Positions 41,089 to 50,485 of a stretch of DNA of 64,000 bases are shown in pieces. Under the pieces are notes generated by a model, which was given only the letters and a program-made list of their open reading frames with translations, ran no database searches and was not told where the DNA came from. The stretch lies in contig NZ_JANCLX010000005.1 of NCBI RefSeq assembly GCF_024295805.1, positions 248,001 to 312,000 of the forward strand, read 5' to 3'. The stretch comes from Streptomyces cucumeris (GTDB lineage: Bacteria; Actinomycetota; Actinomycetes; Streptomycetales; Streptomycetaceae). The position numbers and the translations under genes were made by a program. The stretch's first letter is position 1; the number at the start of each line of letters is the position of its first letter.

Positions 41089-41117
41089 GTCTAGACGTGC
41101 TCCGGGCCCGCTGTCAA
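41089..41117 (-). promoter_or_regulatory. promoter of the iolC operon
   Basis: On the minus strand TTGACA (complement of 41112-41117) and TAGACC (complement of 41089-41094) are 17 bases apart, a good match to the vegetative consensus. The palindrome 41120-41151 begins two bases upstream of the -35. Confidence 0.75.
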
Positions 41118-41119
41118 GA

Positions 41120-41151
41120 CTTTGTCCTTACATTCGGACGTGAGGACGAAG
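41120..41151. promoter_or_regulatory. inverted repeat, candidate inositol-regulator operator
   Basis: CTTTGTCCTTAC (41120-41131) faces GTGAGGACGAAG (41140-41151), complementary at 10 of 12 positions. The centre contains ACATTCGGACGT (41130-41141), which recurs in exact reverse complement at 44282-44293 before the iolE-like gene. Confidence 0.7.
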
Positions 41152-41195
41152 TGAGGCCCGGAGGCGTTATCGCGTCGTTACGTCCAGATGAAATG

Positions 41196-41217
41196 TTGTC
41201 ATGACAAACCCTTGACA
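41196..41217 (+). promoter_or_regulatory. palindrome and -35 of the inositol transporter operon
   Basis: TTGTCATGACAA (41196-41207) is a perfect 12-bp palindrome, followed after AACC by a consensus -35 TTGACA (41212-41217). The -10 is weak (TTGGCT at 41236). The word AACCCTTGAC recurs at 44301-44310. Confidence 0.65.
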
Positions 41218-41297
41218 GTCGATGGCCCGGAGGAGTTGGCTCCCGTTCTGCAACGGCCGTGTGAACAACGGACCTGGCTTGAGAGGTGCTGGAACCG

Positions 41298-42308
41298 ATG
41301 GACCTCAGAATCAACCGACGCCGCGGAGCGGGACTCGCCGCGCTCGCCACCGCAACCGTCCTCCTCGCCGCGGGATGCAGCAGTCAAGGCGGCAAAAAGG
41401 CACAGGAAGCCGAGGACGACCTCGCCGCCGGAAAGGCGAACACCCCCCGGCTGAAGATCGCGATGATCACTCATGCGGCACCGGGCGACACCTTCTGGGA
41501 CACCGTCCGCAAGGGCGCCAAGTCCGCGGCGGCCAAGGACAACATCGAACTCGTCTACTCCAGCAATCCCAGCGGCGCGGACCAGGCCAACCTGGTCCAG
41601 AACGCCATCAACCAGAAGGTCGACGGGATCGCCATCACGCTGGCCAAGCCGGACGCGATGAAGGGCGCGATAGCCAAGGCGAGGAAGGCCGGGATCCCGG
41701 TCGTCGCCTTCAACGCGGGACTGGACCAGTGGAAGGACATGGGCCTGCTGGAGTACTTCGGGCAGGACGAGTCCATCGCCGGCGAGGCGCTCGGCAAGCG
41801 GCTGAACGAGGTGAAGGCCAAGCACAACATCTGTGTGATCCACGAACAGGGCCATGTCGCCCTGGAGGCCCGGTGCGAGGGTGTGAAGAAGACCTTCAAC
41901 GGCAAGACGGACATCCTCTATGTCAACGGCACCGATATGCCGTCGGTGAAGTCCACCATCGCCGCCAAGCTCAAGCAGGACTCCAGCATCGACCATGTGG
42001 TCACCCTCGGCGCCCCGTTCGCGCTGACCGCGGTGCAGTCCGCCGAGGAGGCGGGCGGTGATGCCGAGGTCGCCACGTTCGACCTCAACAAGGACCTGGT
42101 CGCCGCCGTGAAGAGCGGGGACGTGGAATTCGCCGTCGACCAGCAGCCCTATCTCCAGGGCTATCTGGCGATCGACTCCATGTGGCTCTACCGGAACAAC
42201 GGCAACTTCAGCGGCGGTGGCGAGGAGCCGGTGCTGACCGGCCCGGCCTTCGTCAGCAAGGACAACGTGGACACCATCGCGAAGTTCGCACAGAAGGGGA
42301 CGCGGTGA
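41298..42308 (+). CDS. sugar/inositol ABC transporter substrate-binding lipoprotein
   Basis: 336 residues from the ATG at 41298. The lipobox LLAAGC places the lipid-modified cysteine at C27. The mature part is a periplasmic-binding-protein fold of the ribose type (cluster B/Peripla_BP_4): IAMITHAAPGDTFWDTVRKGA, VDGIAITLAKPD, IPVVAFNAG, FDLNKDLVAAVKSGDVEFAVDQQPYLQGY. It captures the substrate for the downstream permease and ATPase. myo-Inositol is inferred from the locus. It is divergent from iolC. Confidence 0.9.
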   Translation: MDLRINRRRGAGLAALATATVLLAAGCSSQGGKKAQEAEDDLAAGKANTPRLKIAMITHAAPGDTFWDTVRKGAKSAAAKDNIELVYSSNPSGADQANLVQNAINQKVDGIAITLAKPDAMKGAIAKARKAGIPVVAFNAGLDQWKDMGLLEYFGQDESIAGEALGKRLNEVKAKHNICVIHEQGHVALEARCEGVKKTFNGKTDILYVNGTDMPSVKSTIAAKLKQDSSIDHVVTLGAPFALTAVQSAEEAGGDAEVATFDLNKDLVAAVKSGDVEFAVDQQPYLQGYLAIDSMWLYRNNGNFSGGGEEPVLTGPAFVSKDNVDTIAKFAQKGTR

Positions 42309-42315
42309 TCCGGCG

Positions 42316-43386
42316 ATGACCCATACCGTCACACCGGCGGCGGCCACGCCGCCGGTCTCCCCCGCCCCGGAGCCGAAGCGCCGGGCAGCGGAACGCTCGC
42401 TGGCCCGGCGGCTGCTGGCCCGGCCGGAGATCGGGGCACTGGTCGCGGCCGTCGGCGTCTATGTCTTCTTCTTCGTGGTCGCCCCCACCTTCCGGCAGGC
42501 CGACTCCTTCGCCACCGTCCTCTACCAGGCGTCCACCATGGGGATCATGGCGCTCGCCGTCTCCCTGCTGATGATCGGCGGCGAGTTCGACCTGTCGGCC
42601 GGGGTCGCCGTCACCTCCTCGGCACTGGCCGCCTCCATGCTCAGCTTCCAGCTCACCACCAATGTCTGGGTGGGCGTGATCGTCGCCCTGCTGGTCTCGC
42701 TCGGAGTGGGCCTGATCAACGGACTGCTGCTGATCCGCACCGGACTGCCCAGCTTCCTGGTCACCCTCGCCAGCTTCCTGATGCTCCAGGGCGCCAACCT
42801 GGCCGTCACCAAACTGCTCACCGGCAATGTCGCCACCGACACCATCAATGACATGGACGGCTTCGAGCAGGCCAAATCGGTCTTCGCCTCCGAGGTCACC
42901 GTGTTGGGCGTCGATGTGAAGGTGACCGTGCTGTGGTGGCTGGCCTTCGCGGCCATCGCCACCTGGGTGCTGCTGCGCACCAAGTTCGGAAACTGGATCT
43001 TCGCGGCGGGCGGTTCGAAGGAGAGCGCGCGGGCGGTCGGCGTCCCGGTGAACCTCACCAAGATCGCCCTCTTTATGACCGTCGGCTTCGCCGCCTGGTT
43101 CGTCGGTATGCACCTGCTCTTCGAGTACAACACCGTGCAGGCGGGCGAGGGCGTCGGCAACGAGTTCTACTACATCATCGCGGCGGTGATCGGCGGCTGT
43201 CTGCTCACCGGCGGCTACGGCTCGGCGATCGGCGCGGTCCTGGGCGCCTTCATCTTCGGCATGGTCAACCAGGGCATCGTCTACGCCAACTGGAACCCCG
43301 ACTGGTTCAAGTTCTTCGTGGGCGTGATGCTGCTGCTCGCGACGCTCGTCAATCTGTGGGTGCGCCGTCAGGCCGCCAGGAGGTGA
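42316..43386 (+). CDS. sugar/inositol ABC transporter permease
   Basis: 356 residues with about ten hydrophobic helices, RbsC/XylH type (BPD_transp_2). Characteristic parts are the EF-like loop IGGEFDLSAGVAV and GGSKESARAVGVPVNLTKIALF, and the C-terminal IGGCLLTGGYGSAIGAVLGA. It is the membrane channel of the importer; the N-terminal 35 residues are Pro/Arg-rich. It lies 7 bases after the binding-protein gene and ends 5 bases before the ATPase start. Confidence 0.92.
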   Translation: MTHTVTPAAATPPVSPAPEPKRRAAERSLARRLLARPEIGALVAAVGVYVFFFVVAPTFRQADSFATVLYQASTMGIMALAVSLLMIGGEFDLSAGVAVTSSALAASMLSFQLTTNVWVGVIVALLVSLGVGLINGLLLIRTGLPSFLVTLASFLMLQGANLAVTKLLTGNVATDTINDMDGFEQAKSVFASEVTVLGVDVKVTVLWWLAFAAIATWVLLRTKFGNWIFAAGGSKESARAVGVPVNLTKIALFMTVGFAAWFVGMHLLFEYNTVQAGEGVGNEFYYIIAAVIGGCLLTGGYGSAIGAVLGAFIFGMVNQGIVYANWNPDWFKFFVGVMLLLATLVNLWVRRQAARR

Positions 43387-43391
43387 TCACC

Positions 43392-44252
43392 GTGGTATCG
43401 AAGGACACCGCCGCGACCGGCGGGACCGATGAACCGGTCGTCCGGCTGAAGGGCGTCGGCAAGCTCTACGGCACGGTCCGTGCCCTTCAGGGCATCGACC
43501 TCGACGTCCGGCCGGGCAAGGTCACCTGCGTCCTCGGCGACAATGGCGCCGGGAAGTCCACCCTGATCAAGATCGTGTCCGGACTGCACCAGCACGACGA
43601 GGGCGACTACCTCGTCGACGGTCGGCCGGTGCGGCTGAGCAACCCCCGCGAGGCCCTGGACCTCGGTATCGCCACCGTCTACCAGGACCTGGCCACCGTG
43701 CCGCTGATGCCGGTGTGGCGGAACTTCTTCCTCGGCTCGGAGCTGACCAAGGGCCCGTGGCCGTTCCGCCGCCTGGACATCGAGCGGATGAAGCGGACCA
43801 CCGGCGAGGAGCTGTCCGCCATGGGCATCCACCTCGACAACCTGGAGCAGCCCATCGGCACCCTCTCCGGCGGTCAGCGGCAGTCCGTGGCCATCGCACG
43901 GGCCGTCCACTTCGGCGCCCGGGTGCTGATCCTGGACGAGCCCACCGCGGCGCTCGGCGTCAAGCAGTCGGGGGTGGTGCTGAAGTACATCGCGGCGGCG
44001 CGTGAGCGCGGCCTCGGCGTCATCTTCATCACCCACAACCCGCACCACGCCTATATGGTCGGTGACCACTTCTCGGTACTCCGGCTGGGCGCCCTGGAGC
44101 TCAACGCCGCCCGCGAGGACGTCACCCTCGAGGAGCTGACCAACCATATGGCCGGCGGCGCCGAACTGGCCGCCCTCAAGCACGAGCTCGCGCAGGTCCG
44201 CGGGGTGGATGTGGAGGAGCTGCCGGAGGCGGTGCAGTCGCCCGGCGCATGA
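43392..44252 (+). CDS. sugar/inositol ABC transporter ATP-binding protein
   Basis: 286 residues from the GTG at 43392, chosen because AGGAGG lies 8 bases upstream; the GTG at 43383 is inside that site. Walker A GDNGAGKST, signature LSGGQRQ, Walker B VLILDEPTAALG and an H-loop ITHN. It has one cassette only, unlike the double-cassette RbsA, and so must work as a homodimer. The gene order binding protein - permease - ATPase is complete for one importer. Confidence 0.92.
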   Translation: MVSKDTAATGGTDEPVVRLKGVGKLYGTVRALQGIDLDVRPGKVTCVLGDNGAGKSTLIKIVSGLHQHDEGDYLVDGRPVRLSNPREALDLGIATVYQDLATVPLMPVWRNFFLGSELTKGPWPFRRLDIERMKRTTGEELSAMGIHLDNLEQPIGTLSGGQRQSVAIARAVHFGARVLILDEPTAALGVKQSGVVLKYIAAARERGLGVIFITHNPHHAYMVGDHFSVLRLGALELNAAREDVTLEELTNHMAGGAELAALKHELAQVRGVDVEELPEAVQSPGA

Positions 44253-44281
44253 GGCATACACCCTCCCCCCTTCCTGACATG

Positions 44282-44311
44282 ACGTCCGAATGTCCTGACC
44301 AACCCTTGACG
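44282..44311 (+). promoter_or_regulatory. promoter region before the iolE-like gene, with shared operator words
   Basis: ACGTCCGAATGT (44282-44293) is the exact inverse of the centre of the iolC operator. AACCCTTGAC with TTGACG (-35) at 44306-44311 matches the transporter promoter. No convincing -10 is found 17 bases on. The distance from the ATPase stop suggests a separate transcript start. Confidence 0.6.
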
Positions 44312-44437
44312 ACCGCCCGCCCGGACCGTGAAGCTGCCCAAAACAGTACGACGCGGACGCGCGTCCGCCAGCGAGCACCGGAATCCGCACCGCCCCCTTC
44401 CCCGGTCGCCGATGACCGGCGAGAGGAGACCCCTCCC

Positions 44438-45358
44438 ATGACTGCCGCCGCCTCTCCCGTACCCGCCCTGGACCGCATCCGGGTCGGCTCGGCCCCCGAC
44501 TCATGGGGGGTGTGGTTCCCCGACGACGAGCAGCAGGTCCCCTGGCAGCGCTTCCTCGACGAGGTCGCGGAGGCCGGTTACTCCTGGATCGAGCTGGGCC
44601 CGTACGGCTATCTGCCGACCGACCCGGCCCGGCTCACCGAGGAGACCACCCGGCGGGGGCTCACCGTCTCGGCGGGCACCGTCTTCACCTCACTGCACCG
44701 CGGACCCGATGTCTGGGACGCCACCTGGGCCCATGTCTCCCAGGTCGCCGAACTGACCCGGGCGATGAACGCCGGGCATCTGGTGGTCATCCCCTCCTTC
44801 TGGCGGGACGACAAGACCGCCGAGATCATCGAGCCGCGGGAGCTGACCGCCGAGCAGTGGCGCCATCTGTCCACCGGGATGGAGCGGCTCGGCCGTGAGG
44901 TGCGGGAGGCCTACGGTCTGGAGATCGTCGTCCATCCGCACGCCGACACCCACATCGACACCGAGGAGAACGTCGCCCGCTTCCTGGACGCGACCGACTC
45001 CGACCTGGTCAACCTCTGCCTGGACACCGGGCACTACGCCTACTGCGGCGGCGACAGCGTCAAGCTGATCGAGACCTACGGCGAGCGCATCGGCTATCTC
45101 CACCTCAAGCAGGTGGACCCGGAGATCCTGGCCGATGTGGTGAAGAACGGGGTGCCGTTCGGCCCGGCCGTCCAGCGCGGGGTGATGTGCGAACCGCCGG
45201 ACGGGGTGCCCGCGCTGGAGCCGGTCCTCGCCGCCGCCCAGAAGCTGGACGTGGACCTGTTCGCCATCGTCGAGCAGGACATGTACCCCTGCCCGCCCGA
45301 CCAGCCGTTCCCGATCGCCGAGCGCACCCGTCGCTTCCTGCGCTCCTGCGGCGCCTGA
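44438..45358 (+). CDS. iolE: IolE-like sugar phosphate isomerase/epimerase (inosose dehydratase candidate)
   Basis: 306 residues from the ATG at 44438, with GGAG 9 bases upstream. It is a xylose-isomerase-like TIM barrel: [13 protein letters not shown] at the N-terminus, then the metal-ligand strands [36 protein letters not shown] and [10 protein letters not shown]. In inositol loci this family supplies the 2-keto-myo-inositol dehydratase step, and no other candidate lies here, which supports IolE; an IolH or IolI role is the alternative. Confidence 0.72.
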   Translation: MTAAASPVPALDRIRVGSAPDSWGVWFPDDEQQVPWQRFLDEVAEAGYSWIELGPYGYLPTDPARLTEETTRRGLTVSAGTVFTSLHRGPDVWDATWAHVSQVAELTRAMNAGHLVVIPSFWRDDKTAEIIEPRELTAEQWRHLSTGMERLGREVREAYGLEIVVHPHADTHIDTEENVARFLDATDSDLVNLCLDTGHYAYCGGDSVKLIETYGERIGYLHLKQVDPEILADVVKNGVPFGPAVQRGVMCEPPDGVPALEPVLAAAQKLDVDLFAIVEQDMYPCPPDQPFPIAERTRRFLRSCGA

Positions 45359-45432
45359 CCCCCGTCCCGACCACCACCGCACGGCAGACCGCACCGGCAG
45401 ACCGCACCGGCAGAAAGAGAAGGAACTCGCAT

Positions 45433-46452
45433 ATGACCCAGCAGGGGACGCTCGGCATCGCCGTCATCGGGACCGGCAAGATGGGCGCCGACCACGTCCG
45501 CCGGATCGATGAGGTGATCAGCGGCGCCCGGGTGGCCGCCGTGGTCGATATCGACGAGGCGCGCGCGAAGTCCGTGGCCGACACCGCCGAGGGGTGCCGG
45601 GCGTTCACCGATCCGGCGGCCGCGATGGACGCGCCGGGGGTGGACGCGGTGCTGATCGCCTCCCCCGGGCCCGCGCATGAGGCCGCGCTGCTCAGTGCGT
45701 TCGAGCGGGATCTGCCGGTGCTGTGCGAGAAGCCGCTCACCCCGGACGCGGCCTCCGCGCTGCGGGTGCTGGAGGCCGAGCAGCGGCTGGGCCACCGCCG
45801 GGTCCAGGTCGGGTTCATGCGCCGCTACGACACCGAGTTCATGGAGCTCAAGGCGTTGCTGGCCACCGGTGAGCTGGGCCGTCCGCTGATGCTGCACTGC
45901 CGCCACCGCAATGCCTCGACCCATCCGTACTTCACCACGGAGATGCTGATCAGCGACTCGGTGGTGCATGAGATGGACCAGTCGCGCTGGCTGCTGGAGC
46001 AGGAGATCACCACGGTGACCGTGCTCAAGCCGACGCCCAACTCGCATGCGCCCGAGGGGCTGAGCGACCCCCAGCTGGTGATCTTCGAGACCAGCGGTGG
46101 CGCGCTCGTCAACGTCGAGATGTTCGCCACCTGCGGCTTCGGCTACCAGGTGCAGACCGAGGCGGTCTGCGAACGCGGCACCGCACGGGTCGGTGACGCC
46201 CACGGCATGCTGGTCAACCGCCCCGGCGGCTGGGGCGGTGGGATCGCCCCGGACTTCGTGGCCCGCTTCGCGGAGGCGTACGACCGGGAAGTACAGGCGT
46301 GGGTCGACGCCACCCGCCGCGGGGAGGTCGAGGGACCCAGCGCCTGGGACGGCTATGCGGCGGCGGCCGTCTGCGAGGCGGGGCTGCGCGCGCAGAAGAC
46401 CGGTGAGCGCACCCCCGTGGAGATGATCGAGCGCCCCGCCTTCTACCGCTGA
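45433..46452 (+). CDS. Gfo/Idh/MocA-family dehydrogenase, inositol 2-dehydrogenase candidate
   Basis: 339 residues from the ATG at 45433, AAGGAA upstream. NAD(P) Rossmann motif [12 protein letters not shown], the catalytic lysine in [18 protein letters not shown] and the catalytic [13 protein letters not shown] with aspartate and histidine. These features match myo-inositol 2-dehydrogenase. The second gene of this type follows 87 bases later, so one likely acts on myo-inositol and the other on scyllo- or D-chiro-inositol or on a related sugar. Confidence 0.82.
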   Translation: MTQQGTLGIAVIGTGKMGADHVRRIDEVISGARVAAVVDIDEARAKSVADTAEGCRAFTDPAAAMDAPGVDAVLIASPGPAHEAALLSAFERDLPVLCEKPLTPDAASALRVLEAEQRLGHRRVQVGFMRRYDTEFMELKALLATGELGRPLMLHCRHRNASTHPYFTTEMLISDSVVHEMDQSRWLLEQEITTVTVLKPTPNSHAPEGLSDPQLVIFETSGGALVNVEMFATCGFGYQVQTEAVCERGTARVGDAHGMLVNRPGGWGGGIAPDFVARFAEAYDREVQAWVDATRRGEVEGPSAWDGYAAAAVCEAGLRAQKTGERTPVEMIERPAFYR

Positions 46453-46539
46453 CCCCGGCTTCCGCCACGGGCCCGGCCCCCTCCTCACCCCTTCAGGGCC
46501 CGCTCCTTCGGCCCCACCCCTTTCGGACGGGAAGACACC

Positions 46540-47580
46540 ATGCGCATCGGATTCCTCGGCGCCGGGCGGATCGGCTCCTTCCATGCCGCCGCCCTCGCCG
46601 CCACGGACGGCGTCGACGCCTTGCTGATCGGGGACGCCGACCCTGCGCGGGCCGCCGAACTGGCCACGCGGATCGACGCGGACGCCGCCGTACCGGTGAC
46701 CGCCGCGGCCTCGGTGGACGCGGTCTTCAGCGGCGGGATCGACGCGCTGGTGATCGCCACCGCGACCGCCTCGCACGCCGAACTGATCACCCGGGCGGCG
46801 CGGGCCGGACTGCCCGCCTACTGCGAGAAGCCCATCGCCCTGGACCTGGCGGGCACCGTCCGGGCGCTCAGCGAGGTCGCGTCGGCCGGGACCATGCTCC
46901 AGATGGGCTTCCAGCGGCGGTTCGACGCCGGGTACCGGGCCGCGCGCGAGGCGCTGCGCGAAGGGCGGCTGGGCCGGGTGCACACCATCCGGGCCATCAC
47001 CTCGGACGCCGCTCCCCCGCCGCCGGAGTTCCTGCCGCACTCCGGCGGACTGATCCGGGACTGTCTGGTGCATGACTTCGACGCCGTGCGCTGGCTGACC
47101 GGGCGGGAGGTGGTGGAGGTGTTCGCGTCCGGTTCGGCGGACGGCGCCGCGTTCTTCCGGGAGGCGGGCGATGTGGACACCGCGGCGGCGCTGCTGACGC
47201 TGGACGACGGCACGCTGGTGACCGCGACCGCCACCCGCTACAACGGCGCCGGGTACGACGTGCGGATGGAACTGTCCGGTGAGCGCGACCAGTTGGTGGT
47301 GGGGCTGGACGGCCGTACGCCCTTCACCTCGGCCGAACCGGGCGGGCCCGCCAGTCCCGGCCGCCCCTGGGCGCACTTCCTTGAGCGGTTCGAGGACGCC
47401 TACCGGGCGGAGCTGGCCGCCTTCGTACGGGCGGCCCGGGGCGCGGCGCCCAACCCCTGCTCCGGTCAGCAGGCGCTCTACGCCCTGCTGGTGGCCGAGG
47501 CATGTGAACTGTCCCGGCTGGAGCACCGTCCGGTACGACTGGCGGAGATCACCGAACGGATGGCCGAGCTGGGGGCCTGA
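46540..47580 (+). CDS. Gfo/Idh/MocA-family dehydrogenase, second inositol dehydrogenase candidate
   Basis: 346 residues. Rossmann motif FLGAGRIGSFHAAAL, CEKPIALDLAGTVR, MGFQRRFDAGY and DCLVHDFDAVRWLTG, the family catalytic set. It shares the fold and motifs of the preceding gene but is distinct in sequence, so the pair is not a recent duplication. IolG is one of the two; I cannot tell which. It is the last enzyme gene of the plus-strand inositol cluster. Confidence 0.82.
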   Translation: MRIGFLGAGRIGSFHAAALAATDGVDALLIGDADPARAAELATRIDADAAVPVTAAASVDAVFSGGIDALVIATATASHAELITRAARAGLPAYCEKPIALDLAGTVRALSEVASAGTMLQMGFQRRFDAGYRAAREALREGRLGRVHTIRAITSDAAPPPPEFLPHSGGLIRDCLVHDFDAVRWLTGREVVEVFASGSADGAAFFREAGDVDTAAALLTLDDGTLVTATATRYNGAGYDVRMELSGERDQLVVGLDGRTPFTSAEPGGPASPGRPWAHFLERFEDAYRAELAAFVRAARGAAPNPCSGQQALYALLVAEACELSRLEHRPVRLAEITERMAELGA

Positions 47581-47776
47581 GCGCCACTGTCACTCCGGTG
47601 TCACAGCCGTCACATCTCCACACGGCTTCGTCACAGGTGTTCAACAGCCCCTGACCCACGATCACGCACTGTCGTTCACCGGACACAGGCTGAGAGATCG
47701 TCAGCAGGTCCGCCGTGGCTCCCCCGACGGCCCCACCGGGGCCGTGGTCGCGGTGGCTGCGGGAAGGGCTCGAAAG

Positions 47777-47983
47777 ATGACCGACCGGAGGCTCTGGTCG
47801 TACAAGGACATCGCCGCTCATATCGGGGTCCAGACCGACACCGTACGGTCGTATCGCAAACACGCACTGCTGCCGCCCCCCGATCTGGTGGAGCGCGGCA
47901 AGCCGTACTGGTACGCGGACACCGTCCGCGCCTGGGTGGCCCGCAGACCGGGCAACCGGCGCGGACGGCGCGGCGCTCCTTAG
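47777..47983 (+). CDS. small MerR/AlpA-like helix-turn-helix protein
   Basis: 68 residues from the ATG at 47777, with AAGGG about 8 bases upstream. A single winged HTH: WSYKDIAAHIGVQTDTVRSY, then PYWYADTVRAWVARRP and a basic tail GNRRGRRGAP. The length and form are like those of BldC or excisionase-type small DNA-binding proteins. Bases 47581-47776 before it hold several TGTCAC/GTCACA words and are a likely promoter. A strong terminator follows. Target genes are unknown. Confidence 0.7.
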   Translation: MTDRRLWSYKDIAAHIGVQTDTVRSYRKHALLPPPDLVERGKPYWYADTVRAWVARRPGNRRGRRGAP

Positions 47984-48054
47984 CGTCCGCGCCACCAAGA
48001 CCCGCGCGGACGGTGCCCGCTCGCACACCGGCACATGCTGTCCCCGGCGCCCCG

Positions 48055-48089
48055 CCGGAAGGGGGTGCACCCCGTGCACCCCCTTCCGG
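48055..48089. terminator. 16-bp perfect hairpin between convergent genes
   Basis: CCGGAAGGGGGTGCAC (48055-48070) and its exact complement (48074-48089) enclose a CCC loop. It sits between the HTH gene (plus) and the MMPL gene (minus) and should stop transcription from both sides. Confidence 0.8.
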
Positions 48090-48095
48090 AAGGCG

Positions 48096-50396
48096 TCAGT
48101 GCCCCGCGCGGACCGGGTCCCGCAGCTCCTCCTCGCTGCGGGGCCCGGGCTCCTCCCCGTCGTCACCGCTCCGGACGGGGGCGGACTCCCCCTCGCTCAG
48201 CCCGATCCTGGCGTGCAGCCGCCGCAGCGGGCCCGGTGCCCACCAGGTGGCCCGGCCGGTCAGCCGCATCACCGCGGGCACCAGCAGACTGCGCACCACC
48301 ATGGCGTCCATCAGCACCGCCAGGGCGATACCGAGCCCCAGCATCTTGGTGTTGGTGACCCGCGAGGTGCCGATGGCGACCATCACCACGGCCAGGATCA
48401 GCGCGGCCGCCGTGATCAGCCCGCCGGTGCGCCGCAGCCCGAACTCCACGGCCGCCGCATGGTCCCCGGTGCGGTCGTACTCCTCCTTGATCCGGGAGAG
48501 CAGGAAGACCCCGTAGTCCATGGAGAGTCCGAAGGCGACGCAGAACATCAGCACCGGCAGGGTGGTCTCGATATCGCCGGTGGAGGTGAAGGACAGCGGA
48601 CCGGACAGATGGCCGTCCTGGAAGACCCACACCATGGCGCCGAACATCGCCGTGAGACTGAGGGCGTTGAGCAGCACCGCCTGGATCGGTATCAGCACAC
48701 TGCCGGTGAGCAGGAAGACCAGCAGCAGGGTGACGATGGCGATGATCGCGGCCGCCCAGGGCAGCCGGTCGGCTATGGAGTCCTTGGTGTCCACCAGGAC
48801 GGCGGCCGTGCCGGTCACCGAAGCCTGGAACGGGGGGTGCTGGGCGCGGATGTCACGCACCAGGTCCTGGCTCGCGGCGTCCACCGCCTCTCCCTTGGTC
48901 AGCACGGTGAGATACGCGCTCCCCTCGGCCGCGCGGGCCGCCTCGGCCGGACCGGGCCGGGCCACCTGACGGCCGCCCGCGAACTGGCCCGCCGGACCGT
49001 CCACCCGCCGCACATCGGGGAGCGCGGAGAGCTCGGTGCTGTAGTCGGCGAGGGCACGGGTGCCGGGGCGGCCCTCGGCGATGATCTCGACGGCGCCGCC
49101 GGGCCCTCCGGGGAAGCCGTCCCGGATGTGCTGCTGGACCACATGCGATTCGGCGCTCCGGGGAAGCTGGCGGTCGTCCGCGGTGCCGAACTCCACCTTC
49201 AGGAAGGGCAGTCCGAGCGCCACCAGACCGGCGACGGTGGCCAGCGCGAACAGCGGTGCGCGCCGCATCACCAGCCGGGCCAGCCACCCCCATCCCTTGC
49301 CGGGTTCACCGGTACGGGCGGGGCGTCCGCGGCGCAACAGCTTCATCAGATCGAGGGAGTTGACCCGGTCGCCGAGGAGCGCCAGCGCCGCGGGCAGCAC
49401 GACCAGGGCGGCACCTGCGGCGATCAGCACCACGGCGATCCCCGCGTAGGCGAAGGAGCGCAGGAAGTACTGCGGGAAGACCAGCATGGCGGCGAGCGAG
49501 ACCGCGACGGTCAGCGCCGAGAAGAGCACGGTGCGCCCGGCGGTGCGCAGGGTGGCCGCCACGGCGGGCAGGGGCTCGGCACCGGTGGCCAGCTCCTCGC
49601 GGAAGCGGCGCACGATGAACAGGGCGTAGTCGATGGCCAGTCCGAGGCCGAGTGCGGTGGTCAGGTTCTGCGCGAAGACCGAGACATCGGTGAACTCGGT
49701 GAGACCGCGCAGCACCGCGTTGGTGCCCAGGATGGCGATGATGCCCACGCCGAGCGGCAGCAGGGCGGCCACCGCGCTGCCGAAGACCATGACGAGCAGG
49801 ACCAGGGTGATGGGCAGGGCGATCATCTCGGCCCGCAGCAGATCCTCCTGGATGGTGGTCTGGAGCTCATGGCGGACCGCGACCAGACCGCCGATCGACA
49901 CCTCGACCGGGCCGTGGTCCCCCCGGTAGCGCGGGGCGATCCGCTCCAGCGCCTCGTTGGCGGCGGATTCGTCGCCGGTGACGCGGGCGGCGATGATCGC
50001 CTCGCCGCGGTCACGCTGCCGGAGGGTGGGCGCACCGGTGTCCCAGTAGGAGGTGACGCCGGTGACGGACTCCTCCTCGGCCAGCTTCTTCGCCAGCGCC
50101 CGCCCCTCGGCGGCCACCGCCGGATCGTCCACCGTGGCCTTGCCGCTGTCGACCAGCAGGATCAGATTGGGCTGGGAGGTCGGGAAGTGCTTCTCCAACG
50201 CCTTGGTGGCATAGGTGGACTGGGACGCCGGGTCCTCCCAGCCCCCGCTGCCCATCCGGTCGGCGACACCGCTGCCCGCGACCACGGTGAGCGCGGTGAA
50301 GAGCAGAGCGAGCAGCAAGGAGAGCCGGGGGCGCGCCGTGACCAGGCGGGTCCATCCTCCGATCCGGTCCCCCGACGGATGGTTGACAGTGGTCAT
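48096..50396 (-). CDS. MMPL/RND-family transporter
   Basis: 766 residues. One helix at the N-terminus (ARPRLSLLLALLFTALTVVAG), a large extracytoplasmic domain (about 40-185), five helices, a cytosolic stretch, a second extracytoplasmic domain and the C-terminal helices: the duplicated RND/MMPL layout of 11-12 helices. Conserved GLGLAIDYALFIVRRFREE and AFGLSMDYGVFLLSRIKEEY are the proton-relay segments. Such proteins export lipids, polyketides or drugs. It is divergent from a TetR regulator across two operators, which is the typical arrangement of an inducible pump. Confidence 0.92.
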   Translation of the reverse strand: MTTVNHPSGDRIGGWTRLVTARPRLSLLLALLFTALTVVAGSGVADRMGSGGWEDPASQSTYATKALEKHFPTSQPNLILLVDSGKATVDDPAVAAEGRALAKKLAEEESVTGVTSYWDTGAPTLRQRDRGEAIIAARVTGDESAANEALERIAPRYRGDHGPVEVSIGGLVAVRHELQTTIQEDLLRAEMIALPITLVLLVMVFGSAVAALLPLGVGIIAILGTNAVLRGLTEFTDVSVFAQNLTTALGLGLAIDYALFIVRRFREELATGAEPLPAVAATLRTAGRTVLFSALTVAVSLAAMLVFPQYFLRSFAYAGIAVVLIAAGAALVVLPAALALLGDRVNSLDLMKLLRRGRPARTGEPGKGWGWLARLVMRRAPLFALATVAGLVALGLPFLKVEFGTADDRQLPRSAESHVVQQHIRDGFPGGPGGAVEIIAEGRPGTRALADYSTELSALPDVRRVDGPAGQFAGGRQVARPGPAEAARAAEGSAYLTVLTKGEAVDAASQDLVRDIRAQHPPFQASVTGTAAVLVDTKDSIADRLPWAAAIIAIVTLLLVFLLTGSVLIPIQAVLLNALSLTAMFGAMVWVFQDGHLSGPLSFTSTGDIETTLPVLMFCVAFGLSMDYGVFLLSRIKEEYDRTGDHAAAVEFGLRRTGGLITAAALILAVVMVAIGTSRVTNTKMLGLGIALAVLMDAMVVRSLLVPAVMRLTGRATWWAPGPLRRLHARIGLSEGESAPVRSGDDGEEPGPRSEEELRDPVRAGH

Positions 50397-50485
50397 GGCA
50401 CGGTGTCCCCTTCACCTGTGCCCAGGCCACCGCACGACGTTTGGGCAGGCAGCATGGGTCATTGATTGCCATAGACTGGCAAACA

